Shown here: positions 1 to 9,252 of the stretch, in pieces
Numbering within the stretch: position 1 is the first letter of the stretch
Layout: each line of letters starts with the position of its first letter
From: Nitrospirota bacterium
GTDB lineage: Bacteria; Nitrospirota; Thermodesulfovibrionia; Thermodesulfovibrionales; UBA6898
Reading direction: 5' to 3'
NCBI GenBank assembly: GCA_016235245.1
Contig: JACRLO010000019.1
Location: 1-64,000 of the forward strand
DNA: 64,000 bases
Translations under genes and position numbers: made by a program
Notes under the pieces: generated by a model
What the model saw: the letters and a program-made list of their open reading frames with translations, nothing else
Databases searched by the model: none
Told to the model about the DNA's origin: nothing

Positions 1-1511
1 CCGAGATGTACGTCAAGGAGCTTGTCGTGCTGAATGAGGCTGCACCGCTTCCCTACAGCATGGAAGAGGCTGCTGAGGCCGGCGAGGCCCTGCGGCTGAA
101 GCACCGGTACCTTGACCTGAGAAGACCTGAGATGCAGCAGAACATGATCACCCGCCACCGGGCAAGCAAGCTGATGCGCGATTATCTGGACGATAACGGG
201 TTCCTCGAGATAGAGACGCCCATGCTCACCAAGTCCACGCCGGAAGGCGCACGCGACTACCTCGTGCCGTCCAGGCTCAATCCTGGATATTTCTATGCGC
301 TGCCGCAGTCACCGCAGCTTTTCAAGCAGATCCTGATGGTTGCGGGCATGGAGAAATATTTTCAGATCGTGAAATGTTTCCGTGATGAAGACCTGCGGGC
401 AGACCGACAGCCCGAGTTCACCCAGGTCGACCTTGAGATGTCCTTTGTGGACCGCAAGGATGTTATAGAACTGATTGAAGGCATGATGAAGAAACTCTTC
501 AGGGGAGTTTTGGACATTGATATCCAGACCCCCTTTGAGATGCTGAGCTATCAGGAGTCCATGGAGCGCTTTGGCAATGACAAGCCTGACATGCGTTTCG
601 GGCTTGAGCTGAAGGACATGGCTGATCTTGCGGCAAAGGGGACCTTCAAGGTATTCCTTGATGCGATCCAGTCAGGCGGCCTGGTGAAGGCCATCAACGG
701 CAAAGGTATGGCAGGAATCTCCAGGAAGGATATCGATCTGCTTACTCAGGAGGCACAGTCGTATGGCGCAAAGGGTCTTGCCTGGATCAAGGTGAAAAGC
801 GGCTTTGAGTCGCCTATCGCAAAGTTTTTCCCTGAGGACGTGTTAAAGGCCATGTCAGAGCGGCTCGGCGCTGAAGACGGCGATATGATGCTCTTTGTGG
901 CTGACAAGGTGAAGGTGACCTATGACGTGCTGAGCAGGCTGAGGCTTGAATTGGGCAAGAGGCTGAACCTTATTCAGCCGGGATACAAGTTTGTCTGGAT
1001 CACCGACTTTCCGCTTCTTGAATGGGATGAGGAGGAGGGCAGGTTCCAGGCAATGCACCATCCGTTTACCTCGCCGCTCGATGAGGATATCGAAAAGATG
1101 ATGGCCGGTGATATGACTGACCGCAACATGCTTGGTTCACTCAAGGCCAAGGCGTATGATATTGTTTTGAACGGTTTTGAAATCGGCGGAGGAAGCATAC
1201 GAATCCATAACCAGAAGCTCCAGAAAAAGATGTTCGAGCTGCTCAATATCGGTGAAGAAGATGCCCGCACCAAGTTCGGTTTCCTCCTCGATGCCCTTCA
1301 GTATGGCGCTCCGCCCCATGGCGGGCTTGCCCTCGGCCTCGACAGACTTGTGATGCTTATGGTGGGAGCAACCTCGATCAGGGATGTTATTGCCTTCCCC
1401 AAGACGCAGAAGGCCTTCTGCATGATGTCGGGTGCGCCCTCAGCGGTCGAGACAAAGCAGCTCCGGGAGCTTCATATCAAGACTGACGTGGTAGTGGAAG
1501 AAAAGTCCTAA
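1..1511 (+). CDS. aspS: Aspartyl-tRNA synthetase, 5' end outside window
   Basis: Class II aminoacyl-tRNA synthetase that charges tRNA-Asp in the cytoplasm. The reading frame is already open at the window edge, so the N-terminal OB-fold anticodon-binding domain is missing; about 502 of the usual ~590 residues remain. Visible are motif 2 (FRDEDLRADRQPEFTQVD), the bacterial-type GAD insertion in the middle and motif 3 (GLALGLDRLVMLM) near the C-terminus. The stop codon overlaps the convergent PAS gene by 4 bases. Whether it is discriminating AspRS or also charges tRNA-Asn cannot be decided from this fragment. Confidence 0.97.
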   Translation, partial: EMYVKELVVLNEAAPLPYSMEEAAEAGEALRLKHRYLDLRRPEMQQNMITRHRASKLMRDYLDDNGFLEIETPMLTKSTPEGARDYLVPSRLNPGYFYALPQSPQLFKQILMVAGMEKYFQIVKCFRDEDLRADRQPEFTQVDLEMSFVDRKDVIELIEGMMKKLFRGVLDIDIQTPFEMLSYQESMERFGNDKPDMRFGLELKDMADLAAKGTFKVFLDAIQSGGLVKAINGKGMAGISRKDIDLLTQEAQSYGAKGLAWIKVKSGFESPIAKFFPEDVLKAMSERLGAEDGDMMLFVADKVKVTYDVLSRLRLELGKRLNLIQPGYKFVWITDFPLLEWDEEEGRFQAMHHPFTSPLDEDIEKMMAGDMTDRNMLGSLKAKAYDIVLNGFEIGGGSIRIHNQKLQKKMFELLNIGEEDARTKFGFLLDALQYGAPPHGGLALGLDRLVMLMVGATSIRDVIAFPKTQKAFCMMSGAPSAVETKQLRELHIKTDVVVEEKS

Positions 1512-2101
1512 CGCTGCAGGTCGCTGTAGTGCTTCTTGAGGCATTCTTCGCAGATGCCATGTGAAAATTCCATGTCGTGATAGGTGCCAAAATATTCCTC
1601 AAGGGTCTGCCAGTAGTTGTCGTCATCTCTGATCTTCTTGCACCAGGCGCATATGGGCAGCAGGCTCCTGAGGTGCAGCAGTTCAGAGATATCTTCGATA
1701 ATCAGCAGGGATACATTTTTGTTTTCGAACAGAAAGGGTGAAGCGGTAACGAGCACATGCACATCTTTTACACCCTGTTCTGTCGAAAGCGACATCATGG
1801 TTTTTTTCCGGTACACCTTGTTGCCGTGCAAGGCCTCTTTCACCGAGTTTCTGATCACGCAGTCTGTACAGGCAGCTGCATGTCCGCATCCTCCCGGAGT
1901 CTCCGCAGCATGAATGCAATGGAGGGCATCGCCGCCCCGCTTATGATATACGCTCTCTCTGCCACCGTCGATCGGCATTAGTCCTTCTGCGGCACTGTTC
2001 AGATACAGTATCCTGACATCGTCGTCTACAACAAAAACCGGCGACGGGATCGCATTAAAGAGGTTCAGCAACGACGCGGAATCATCAAAAAGCGATGTCA
2101 T
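1508..2101 (-). CDS. Cys-rich PAS domain protein
   Basis: A 197-residue soluble protein with no membrane segment. Residues ~10-130 resemble a PAS sensory domain (NAIPSPVFVVDDDVRILYLN), but a cysteine cluster is inserted (HCIHAAETPGGCGHAAACTDC, about residues 60-82). A second cluster lies in the C-terminal tail (ICAWCKKI, then GICEECLKKHY). The spacing suggests metal or Fe-S binding and hence redox or metal sensing; this is inference. There is no kinase, GGDEF or other output domain, so it probably acts by protein contact. It converges on aspS, overlapping its stop by 4 bases. The next gene (2301) runs divergently. Confidence 0.75.
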   Translation of the reverse strand: MTSLFDDSASLLNLFNAIPSPVFVVDDDVRILYLNSAAEGLMPIDGGRESVYHKRGGDALHCIHAAETPGGCGHAAACTDCVIRNSVKEALHGNKVYRKKTMMSLSTEQGVKDVHVLVTASPFLFENKNVSLLIIEDISELLHLRSLLPICAWCKKIRDDDNYWQTLEEYFGTYHDMEFSHGICEECLKKHYSDLQR

Positions 2102-2209
2102 GGACCCGACCTTTTTCCCCTCTGGTATTCACCATTTTAGTATATTCCCATTTACGCCCGGATTCAAGAGGGATGCCTGGAATCGGTTAACGGTCTCAGT
2201 GTTTCGGGC

Positions 2210-2238
2210 TTGACAACAGTCCGAATGGCTCCTAAACT
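2210..2238 (+). promoter_or_regulatory. Sigma-70-type promoter for the repeat lipoprotein gene
   Basis: TTGACA (2210-2215) and TAAACT (2233-2238) are separated by 17 bases, about 60 bases before the gene at 2301. A strong Shine-Dalgarno sequence (AAAGGAGG) precedes that gene. Confidence 0.55.
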
Positions 2239-2300
2239 CTTTATGAGAGTGTGAAACATATTTTCTGCTTCGGGGTTTTATCGACAAAGGAGGATGTGAT

Positions 2301-3056
2301 ATGAGACGAACGATTTTGCTGGTTTTATCAATGGGATTTCTCTTTGGACTTTTTGCCTGCGTAGAGGCTGAGCGGAGGCCTTATGGAGACGGCAGTTATG
2401 GGGCTTACGACCGCGCTGACCGGCACGATATCGGTGTCCGCATCGAAAACCAGCAGCGAAGGATCGATCAGGGTATAGCTTCCGGCGAACTGTCGCAGCG
2501 AGAAGCCGATATACTGATTGATAATCTCAACTGGATCAGAGATGAGTATTCAGTGGCCAGGAGAGACGGAAGACTGACCCAGTCAGAGATTGATCGCCTG
2601 GCCGGACATTTAGACCAGAACAGCCGCATGATAACGGACAAAAGGAATAATGAGATACGGAGAGTCTATACCGCGCCGCCTCCACCCCCATTCGTGCCGG
2701 CCCCTGCACCGCGACATGAACGCCCCGGCAGCGACTTCCGTGACCGCAACGAAAACCAGCAGAGGAGGGTCGCTCCGGGACCTGAATCGGACGAACAGCC
2801 AAGGAGTGATCTGCGTGATATTCGGATGGACAACCAGCAGTTGAGGATCAACCAGGGAGTTGACAAAGGCGAACTGACCAGAAGAGAGGCTGCGATTGTC
2901 CAGGAGAACCTCAATAGAATAAGGGCTTCGTATGCGCGCATGAAGGCTGCCGGCAGTAAACCGGTGCATGAGCTGGATAAGATCGACAAGAAGTTGGACC
3001 GGAACGACAATATGATCCATGACAAGAGGCGCAATGCAATAGAGCGGATCGACTGA
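2301..3056 (+). CDS. Exported repeat protein, probable lipoprotein
   Basis: A 251-residue protein with an N-terminal signal of lipoprotein type (hydrophobic stretch ending LFACVEA, Cys 20 as likely lipidation site). The mature part has two copies of a ~70-residue helical repeat. Copy 1 (about residues 47-115) begins RIENQQRRIDQGIASGEL. Copy 2 (about 173-245) begins RMDNQQLRINQGVDKGEL. Each ends in a K/R-rich stretch (ITDKRNNEI; IHDKRRNAI). A Pro-rich linker with PPPPPF lies between them. Repeats of this kind occur in periplasmic or envelope proteins of unknown role. The duplicated, highly charged repeat suggests a structural or binding role, but no enzymatic motif is visible. Confidence 0.75.
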   Translation: MRRTILLVLSMGFLFGLFACVEAERRPYGDGSYGAYDRADRHDIGVRIENQQRRIDQGIASGELSQREADILIDNLNWIRDEYSVARRDGRLTQSEIDRLAGHLDQNSRMITDKRNNEIRRVYTAPPPPPFVPAPAPRHERPGSDFRDRNENQQRRVAPGPESDEQPRSDLRDIRMDNQQLRINQGVDKGELTRREAAIVQENLNRIRASYARMKAAGSKPVHELDKIDKKLDRNDNMIHDKRRNAIERID

Positions 3057-3095
3057 TATACGGTAATACGGGCTCATAGGGTAAAATAGATCTTC

Positions 3096-5465
3096 ATGAT
3101 ATCGAACAATACCCTTGCACTGCTCGAATTCGACCGCCTTCTGGAAATCATTTCCCGTGGCGGCCATAGTGAAATATCGAAACAGGCGGTTCTGGATCTT
3201 GCGCCCCTCTTCACGAGGGCCGATATCCGGAACCGCTTTTTATTGATCGGAGACATTCGCAGGATCTCCAGCCAGGGCTCACTTTTACGGTTGCACTCAT
3301 TTCAGGACCTTACGCATCTGCTCGGTCGCGTAAGGCCGCAGGGCGCTCTGCTGGAGGCTGTCGAGATATCGGCTTTTGTGCCGGTGCTTGAGATGGCACT
3401 CGAAATATCGACGCAGGTTTCCGAGTTCGAAGGGCTCAGGGCACTTTCTGAACTGACCGTATCGTTGACCGGCCAGCCTGAACTTCTCAAGACCATACAG
3501 AAATCGATCGATGCGGACGGCCATATCAAAGACAGTGCGTCCCCGGTTCTTGCCGGTATCCGCAGAGAGCTGAGACGGCTCGAAATGAATATTCAGAAGA
3601 AGCTTGAGGAGATGACGAGGGATGCCTCTCTTTCCGTCTTCCTTCAGGACGATTTCATCACCAAGAGGGCCGGCAGGTGGGTCATCCCGGTGAGGATGGA
3701 CTCCAAAGGCATGGTGCCGGGTGTTGTGCATGATATCTCGAAGTCCGGAGAGACCGCTTTTATCGAGCCGCTCGCGGTCATTCATTTTTCAAACGAACTG
3801 GAGAACCTTTCAGCCGAGGAGAAGGCGGAAGAACTGCGCATCCTTCGGACCATCTCTGCAGAGATACGGTCAAAGGCGGGGGAGATAGCAGCGGAGTTTG
3901 CGGTCATCGTCCAGCTCGATATGCTGAACTGCATTGCGCGGTTTGCCGATCATCTTCATATGGAGGTGCCGGAGATAGGCGAATCAAACGCGGTCAGACT
4001 CGTTCATGCCCGCCATCCTCTCCTGGCCTTGGCCCTTGAGAAGGCCGGCAGCGACAGGAAGGTTGTCCCTCTGGACATTGAGCTTGGGGGAGAGGACACG
4101 GCCATGGTCATTACCGGATCGAATGCCGGCGGCAAGACCATATCCATAAAAACGGTTGGTCTCCTGCTCTGCATGGCCTTGTCCGGCATGCCGGTGCCTG
4201 CGGGTCCATCATCGAGTTTTCCGCTAGTCAGTTCGCTGCTCGTGGATATGGGTGACGAGCAGTCGATCGAGAGCAGCCTCTCGACCTTCTCCGCCCATGT
4301 CAGAAATATTGCCGAAATTCTTGAGACCGCTGATGCCAATGCCATGGTCCTGATCGATGAACTCGGAACAGGCACCGATCCTGATGAAGGCACCGCGCTT
4401 GCCTGCGCAGTCCTGAGGGAACTGCAGCAGAAGGGTTCCCTGGTATTTGCGACTACCCATCTTATGGGCATCAAGGGTTTTGTGCATAGAGCCCGCGGTA
4501 TGGTGAACGCCTCCATGGAGTTTGACAAGAAATCCCTTACGCCGCTGTACCGGCTCAGGACCGGCGAGCCGGGTCAGTCGCATGCGCTGGAGATAGCACG
4601 GAAATTCGGGCTGCCTGCTCATGTGGTTGATGCTGCCAGGGAGCTGTTGGGCGGAGGCAAGGTTGAACTTGATACGCTCATGGCTGATCTGAACGACAAG
4701 AGGGCGGAGTATGAGCAGCTTCTTGGGGATTTGCGGAGGAAGCAGGGCGAAGTTGAGGCAAAGGTCCAGGAAGCGGAAAAGAGGATCGCGGAGGCAGAGC
4801 TGAAAAAAAGAGAGATGCTTGCCAGTGCCCACAAGGAAGCGCTTGCTGTCGTATCTGACAGTAAACGGCAGCTGAGGGTTCAACTGGATGAAATAAAAAA
4901 TAAAGAGAAGAAAGATCTCCAGGATAAGATTAAACAGGTTGAGCTGAAGCAGCGGCAGCTGTCTGAGACGCTGGCCCAATATGCAATGGATGAGGCCGGA
5001 ACACTCAGCATTGAAGATATCCATATCGGTGATCAGGTATTTGTGAAGTCCCTGGGGTACGACGGCGCGGTTTCCGGGATCATGGCAAAGGCTGACCGTG
5101 TGAAGATTATCTCCGGCTCAAAAGAGATCCTCGTGCCGGTGTCGGACATCAGGATAAAGAAGGGCAGGGCTCTGGCTGAAAAAAAGGAAATGACTGCGCG
5201 TCAGGAAGTGCATGACGAGATGGCTCCGTCCAGGATCAACCTGGTCGGTACGCGCGTTGATGAGGCGCTCTCAAGGCTCGAACCGTTTCTGAACCACGCA
5301 GCGCTTGCCGGTTTCCGTGAAGTTACGATCATCCATGGTTATGGTACCGGCATCCTGGCCAAAGCAGTGCGTGAACATGTTACGCGCCATCCGCTGGTCA
5401 AACAGTTTCGACATGGCGAGCCGTCCGAGGGCGCCGGCGGCGTTACCGTCGTTACCTTGGTATAG
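3096..5465 (+). CDS. mutS2: MutS2 family ATPase/endonuclease
   Basis: A 789-residue MutS homologue without the mismatch-recognition domain. In the family it acts on recombination intermediates and on collided ribosomes. Visible are the core lever region, Walker A (GSNAGGKT, about residue 341), Walker B (LIDELGTGTDP), a long coiled coil at about 520-640 and a C-terminal Smr nuclease domain with HGYGTG. The Smr start reads NLVGTRVDEAL, not the usual DLRG, so its nuclease motif is slightly altered. There is no Shine-Dalgarno sequence; a TAAAAT box (3082-3087) lies 8 bases before the ATG, suggesting a leaderless message. Confidence 0.95.
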   Translation: MISNNTLALLEFDRLLEIISRGGHSEISKQAVLDLAPLFTRADIRNRFLLIGDIRRISSQGSLLRLHSFQDLTHLLGRVRPQGALLEAVEISAFVPVLEMALEISTQVSEFEGLRALSELTVSLTGQPELLKTIQKSIDADGHIKDSASPVLAGIRRELRRLEMNIQKKLEEMTRDASLSVFLQDDFITKRAGRWVIPVRMDSKGMVPGVVHDISKSGETAFIEPLAVIHFSNELENLSAEEKAEELRILRTISAEIRSKAGEIAAEFAVIVQLDMLNCIARFADHLHMEVPEIGESNAVRLVHARHPLLALALEKAGSDRKVVPLDIELGGEDTAMVITGSNAGGKTISIKTVGLLLCMALSGMPVPAGPSSSFPLVSSLLVDMGDEQSIESSLSTFSAHVRNIAEILETADANAMVLIDELGTGTDPDEGTALACAVLRELQQKGSLVFATTHLMGIKGFVHRARGMVNASMEFDKKSLTPLYRLRTGEPGQSHALEIARKFGLPAHVVDAARELLGGGKVELDTLMADLNDKRAEYEQLLGDLRRKQGEVEAKVQEAEKRIAEAELKKREMLASAHKEALAVVSDSKRQLRVQLDEIKNKEKKDLQDKIKQVELKQRQLSETLAQYAMDEAGTLSIEDIHIGDQVFVKSLGYDGAVSGIMAKADRVKIISGSKEILVPVSDIRIKKGRALAEKKEMTARQEVHDEMAPSRINLVGTRVDEALSRLEPFLNHAALAGFREVTIIHGYGTGILAKAVREHVTRHPLVKQFRHGEPSEGAGGVTVVTLV

Positions 5466-5608
5466 GCAATGAAAAGTCCTTCCCGCTCTTAACTCCCGAA
5501 CCTTCTCATCATAGTTACGGAAAGATTAATCCCCTGTTTTTGCGGGTCTTACGGGTGATCAGTCAGAATACAGAGGCCCTTTAACAGCATAAAATACGCC
5601 TGTTCTTA

Positions 5609-5637
5609 TTGACAACAGATGGCATTTGGCTAATAAT
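5609..5637 (+). promoter_or_regulatory. Sigma-70-type promoter
   Basis: TTGACA (5609-5614) is followed after 16-17 bases by an overlapping TAATAAT (5631-5637), about 120 bases upstream of the small membrane protein gene at 5759. The 290-base gap after mutS2 shows nothing else. Confidence 0.45.
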
Positions 5638-5758
5638 TGACGATAAATATTTTCATGGGTTTTCTCGATACCAGCTGTCATGGGAAAAGAGAACATTACA
5701 GGGAAACGGCAGATGTTCATCTATACATGCTGTCAGATGTTAATTTTGGAAATCGGGA

Positions 5759-6190
5759 ATGAAACGCAGGAAAAAGAACTCCGGGAATAATAGAATCCCA
5801 TTTGCCTGGAGAGCCTGGCAGACAATTGGCTGTTCTGCTGTCGGGGCGCTCCTCTTTGCGGCTATCTACTACAAGGGCTTTGTTGACCTGGAAGCCACGG
5901 TCGGCAAATCTCCTGATCCTGTTGAGCGTATTGTGTTCAGCGCCTGTTTCGCCATCTTCTTTACCATCCTGACGGCCGTATGGTCCGGTGTAATTCTCCG
6001 GCGCATACACGAAAAACAGTCCATGGCAGATATCGCTGAGGATATCGCAAAAGAGGTTGCTGCCGAAGCACTGAGCGCTGTCGCCGAGGGGATCGTGGGA
6101 GGCGTCTCTGGAGGGTCGGTCAAGAGTTCATCGGGTACGAAGGGCGGTGGAGGTTCGTTCGGCGGGGGCGGGTCTTCGGGGGATTATTAA
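5759..6190 (+). CDS. Small two-TM protein with glycine-rich tail
   Basis: A 143-residue protein not assigned to a family. It has a basic N-terminus, two predicted membrane helices (about residues 20-40 and 60-80), an amphipathic Ala/Glu-rich stretch (IAEDIAKEVAAEALSAVAEG) and a Gly/Ser tail ending GGGGSFGGGGSSGDY. This tail is like those closing TPM-domain (YgcG-type) proteins, but the TPM domain itself is absent. It stands alone between mutS2 and the ABC-F gene, with its own promoter-like sequence upstream. Function unknown. Confidence 0.7.
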   Translation: MKRRKKNSGNNRIPFAWRAWQTIGCSAVGALLFAAIYYKGFVDLEATVGKSPDPVERIVFSACFAIFFTILTAVWSGVILRRIHEKQSMADIAEDIAKEVAAEALSAVAEGIVGGVSGGSVKSSSGTKGGGGSFGGGGSSGDY

Positions 6191-6492
6191 CGTCAACTCC
6201 TGATCAGCCGGTGCAGGATGGAGCAAGGTGCATCTGAGCAGAGAAAGAACTGTCCCGGGATGCAATCAGGAAGAGTTGACACATTATGCTGCGTATCCAT
6301 ATAAGGGAAGGAGTAATTCTCCTGCCGGCGCTGCCTATATAAACCTTATACAACTTGATATAAGACCCATTTTTCTTATATTCTAAATACCTGCATTAGC
6401 GGCAGCGATCAGAGGTTTTCTCCAGAAATACCGCAGCAGAGATACTATACATCCGGCGTTTCACGTATTCGCGGAATAACAAGAAGGGACAT
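6191..6492 (+). promoter_or_regulatory. Long 5' region of the ABC-F gene with promoter
   Basis: This stretch has no convincing gene. TTGACA (6276-6281) and TATAAG (6300-6305) are 18 bases apart, giving a predicted leader of about 180 bases before the ABC-F start at 6493. Long leaders are common upstream of antibiotic-responsive ABC-F genes, but no leader peptide or terminator hairpin was identified here. Confidence 0.4.
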
Positions 6493-8346
6493 ATGCTACA
6501 GATAAACAATCTTAACAAGTCTTTTGGCAAGCAGGAGATATTCGACAACGTAACGGCAACGATCAACAGCGGCGAGCGGGTAGGTTTCGTCGGCAGGAAC
6601 GGCTCCGGCAAGACAACGCTCTTTAAGATGATCCTTGACGAGGAGCATCCTGACTCGGGGAATATCAGTGTGCCGCAGGGGTACCGGATCGGACACCTTT
6701 CGCAGCACATCCATTTTACGAAGAAGACAGTATTGAAAGAGGCCTGCCTGAGCCTCAGACCGAACGAAGACGGCATTGATGAGACATACAAGGTAAAAAA
6801 GATCCTGAGCGGTCTCGGTTTTGGTGAGGACGACCTTGAAAAGAATCCCCAGTCCCTCTCCGGCGGATACCAGATCCGTCTGAACCTCGCAAAGGTGCTG
6901 GTATCTGAGCCAAACCTCCTGCTGCTTGACGAACCGACCAACTATCTCGATATTGTCTCGATCCGCTGGCTTGGTCAGGAACTGCGGGCATGGCAAGGTG
7001 AACTGATACTTATCACGCATGACCGCGATTTCATGGACAGCGTGACGACCCATACCATGATTGTGCATCGCTGCAAGCTGCGGAAGGTCCCCGGTCCTAC
7101 GGAGAAGCTCATTGAACAGATAGCCCTTGAAGAAGAGGTCCATGAGAAGACAAGAATTAATGACGAGAAGAAACGCAAGGATGTGGAGCAGTTCATCAAC
7201 CGCTTCAGGGCCCAGGCAAATAAGGCCAAGGCAGTCCAGTCAAGGATCAAGGCGCTCCAGCGGCATGAGCGGCTCGAAAAACTGACAGATATCAGGACAC
7301 TCGACTTCTCTTTTAATGCTGCGCCGTTCACCGGCAAGCAGCTTCTTGTTGCCGAGAACCTGTCGTTCGGCTTTGACAGGCATGAACAGCTGATCAGGGA
7401 CCTAAATCTGATCATCGGCAAGAGGGACCGCATTGCGATCGTCGGCAAAAACGGCAAGGGCAAAACAACGCTCCTGAACCTTCTTGCCAATGAACTGAAG
7501 CCCCAGCATGGCGTAATCACACCGCATCCTGCCACAAAACTCGCGTATTTCGGCCAGACGAATATCAGCCGGCTGAATACGGCAAATACGGTGGAAGAAG
7601 AGATCATGAATGTCCACCCGGACCACAGCCGCGGCGTCAGCAGGAAGATCTGCGGGTTGATGATGTTCAACGGCGACCATGCGCTTAAAAAGATATCGGT
7701 GCTTTCGGGCGGCGAGAAGATCCGCGTATTGTTAGGCAAGATCCTGGTCAGCCCTGCCAATCTGCTTTTCCTTGACGAGCCTACCAACCATCTCGACATG
7801 GAGTCCATTGATTCGCTTGTTGAGGCGATCGAGGCCTTTGCCGGTGCTGTTGTGATCGTCACGCACAGCGAGATGATCCTCCATGCAATGGCTGAAAAGT
7901 TGGTGATCTTCGACGACAACAAGGTCAGCGTCTTTGACGGCACGTATCAGGATTTCCTTGACCGGGTAGGTTGGAAGGATGAGGCACCAATCGACAGCGC
8001 ACCGGAGAAGCGTGCAAAGGCAGAAAAGGGCATCAACAGGAAGGACCTCAGAAAGATGCGTGCAGAGATCGTCACAAACAAATCCAAGGCCCTGAAACCG
8101 ATCCAGAAGCGCATGACCGAGATAGAGCATACGATCGTGAAACTCGAAAAAAAGGTGGAGCATGATACCAAAGCGCTCCATGACGCGACACAGAAGGGCC
8201 ATGGGGACCAGATCCAGAGTCTGTCAAAGGATATTCACGACATGCAGAAGAAGATCGAACCCCTGTTTAATGAACTTGCCACATTAACCGAGGAGTTCGA
8301 GAGAAAAAGCAAAGAGTTCGAGGAACGGCTGAAAGAGGTTGCATAA
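6493..8346 (+). CDS. ABC-F family ribosome-associated ATPase
   Basis: A 617-residue soluble protein with two ABC ATPase domains and no membrane domain, the ABC-F layout. First domain: GRNGSGKTT, signature LSGGYQIRLNLAKVL, Walker B LLLLDEPTNYLD. Second domain: GKNGKGKTT, LSGGEKIRVLLGKIL, LLFLDEPTNHLD. The two are joined by a charged helical linker (about residues 215-265), the P-site tRNA interaction motif of this family. A C-terminal coiled coil (about 510-615) resembles that of Uup/YheS types. Members act at the ribosomal E site in translation rescue or antibiotic protection; which applies here is unknown. The start has a Shine-Dalgarno sequence (GAAGGGACAT). Confidence 0.92.
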   Translation: MLQINNLNKSFGKQEIFDNVTATINSGERVGFVGRNGSGKTTLFKMILDEEHPDSGNISVPQGYRIGHLSQHIHFTKKTVLKEACLSLRPNEDGIDETYKVKKILSGLGFGEDDLEKNPQSLSGGYQIRLNLAKVLVSEPNLLLLDEPTNYLDIVSIRWLGQELRAWQGELILITHDRDFMDSVTTHTMIVHRCKLRKVPGPTEKLIEQIALEEEVHEKTRINDEKKRKDVEQFINRFRAQANKAKAVQSRIKALQRHERLEKLTDIRTLDFSFNAAPFTGKQLLVAENLSFGFDRHEQLIRDLNLIIGKRDRIAIVGKNGKGKTTLLNLLANELKPQHGVITPHPATKLAYFGQTNISRLNTANTVEEEIMNVHPDHSRGVSRKICGLMMFNGDHALKKISVLSGGEKIRVLLGKILVSPANLLFLDEPTNHLDMESIDSLVEAIEAFAGAVVIVTHSEMILHAMAEKLVIFDDNKVSVFDGTYQDFLDRVGWKDEAPIDSAPEKRAKAEKGINRKDLRKMRAEIVTNKSKALKPIQKRMTEIEHTIVKLEKKVEHDTKALHDATQKGHGDQIQSLSKDIHDMQKKIEPLFNELATLTEEFERKSKEFEERLKEVA

Positions 8347-8413
8347 GCCGGCATTGCTTCGATTATAGTAGAACGTACATTGATTATTCCCTTTTTCAGT
8401 CAGGAGAACGATA

Positions 8414-9235
8414 ATGGATCTGACTAAGTATTTCAAGCCCGTTGTTTCGATGACCGCTGAAGAGGCGCGCGAGTTTATAAAGGGAAAGAACCCTGATGAC
8501 TACAATCTGATCGATGTGCGCCAGCCCGTGGAATATGAACTTCGCCATCTTGCGGGTGCCCGGCTTATACCTGTGGGTGAACTGCAGGAACATCTCAATG
8601 AAATTGATAAGGCCAAGCCGACCATAGCCTATTGAGGCTCAGGTGTGCGCAGCCGGGCGGCTGCGGCAATCCTTTCCGACTCCGGTTTTAATACGGCATT
8701 TACTATGCAGGGAGGCATCAGGGCCTGGGAAGGGCTCGTGGCCGCAGGTCCTCCAGAGGCCGGTATGGCTTACTTCGGCGATGCCGTGAAGCCTGATGAA
8801 CTTGCCATGCTTGCCTGGATACTTGAAGAGGGGTCACGGACATTCTATCTGCGTCTTGACGAATTCCTTCATGACGATGAGGCACGCCATCTGTTCCAGA
8901 GCCTTGCAAAGGCAGAGGAAAGCCACGAAAAGACCCTCGCTGAACTGTATAAAACATTCTCAGGCGGCAGTGCGCTGAAGGAGAAGCTTCCTGCACAAAA
9001 GAATGAGTTCATGGAAGGCGGCGTCAGGGTTGATGAGTCGCTCCTCTGGGCACGGGATAAGGATGTCACCTCGATCCTTGAATTCGCCATATCTCTTGAG
9101 ACGAATTCCTATGACCTGTATATCAAGATGGGACGCAGATTCGAAGGTGATGCCAGAAAAGTCTTTTCACTCCTTGGGAATGAGGAAAAAAAACATCTCG
9201 AAAGGCTGGCAGGACTGCTCGAAAAGAAAGTCTGA
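8414..9235 (+). CDS. Rhodanese-ferritin-like fusion with in-frame TGA (candidate selenoprotein)
   Basis: Read through TGA at 8633-8635, this is one 273-residue protein. Residues ~1-115 are a rhodanese domain (NLIDVRQPVEYELRHLAGA; MQGGIRAWEGL). Residues ~135-273 are a rubrerythrin/ferritin-like four-helix domain with Glu/His iron-ligand motifs (EESHE, NEEKKH). The TGA is residue 74, exactly the catalytic Cys of the rhodanese loop: Y-U-G-S-G-V-R-S against the family C-x-x-G-x-R-S. Both sides are in the same frame with no indel. A hairpin follows (8646-8668). Shine-Dalgarno AGGAGAACGATA precedes the ATG. Likely role: sulfur or selenium transfer coupled to di-iron peroxide chemistry (inference). 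If TGA were a stop, both halves would be inactive fragments. Confidence 0.85.
8646..8668 (+). promoter_or_regulatory. Candidate bacterial SECIS hairpin
   Basis: CGCAGCC (8648-8654) pairs perfectly with GGCTGCG (8659-8665) around a GGGC loop. Two further pairs (8646-8647 with 8667-8668) form across a bulged G. The loop begins 20 bases after the in-frame TGA. Bacterial SECIS elements sit inside the coding region just downstream of the UGA and have a short loop with conserved G, as here. Confidence 0.7.
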
Positions 9236-9252
9236 ATAAAAAGGGAGATGCT

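Noticed and set aside
8414-8635. A truncated 73-residue rhodanese ending at TGA, with a separate ferritin gene from GTG at 8645
   Set aside because: The stop falls exactly on the catalytic Cys, both halves share one frame, the 3' part begins inside the rhodanese fold, and a second gene in the window shows the same pattern.
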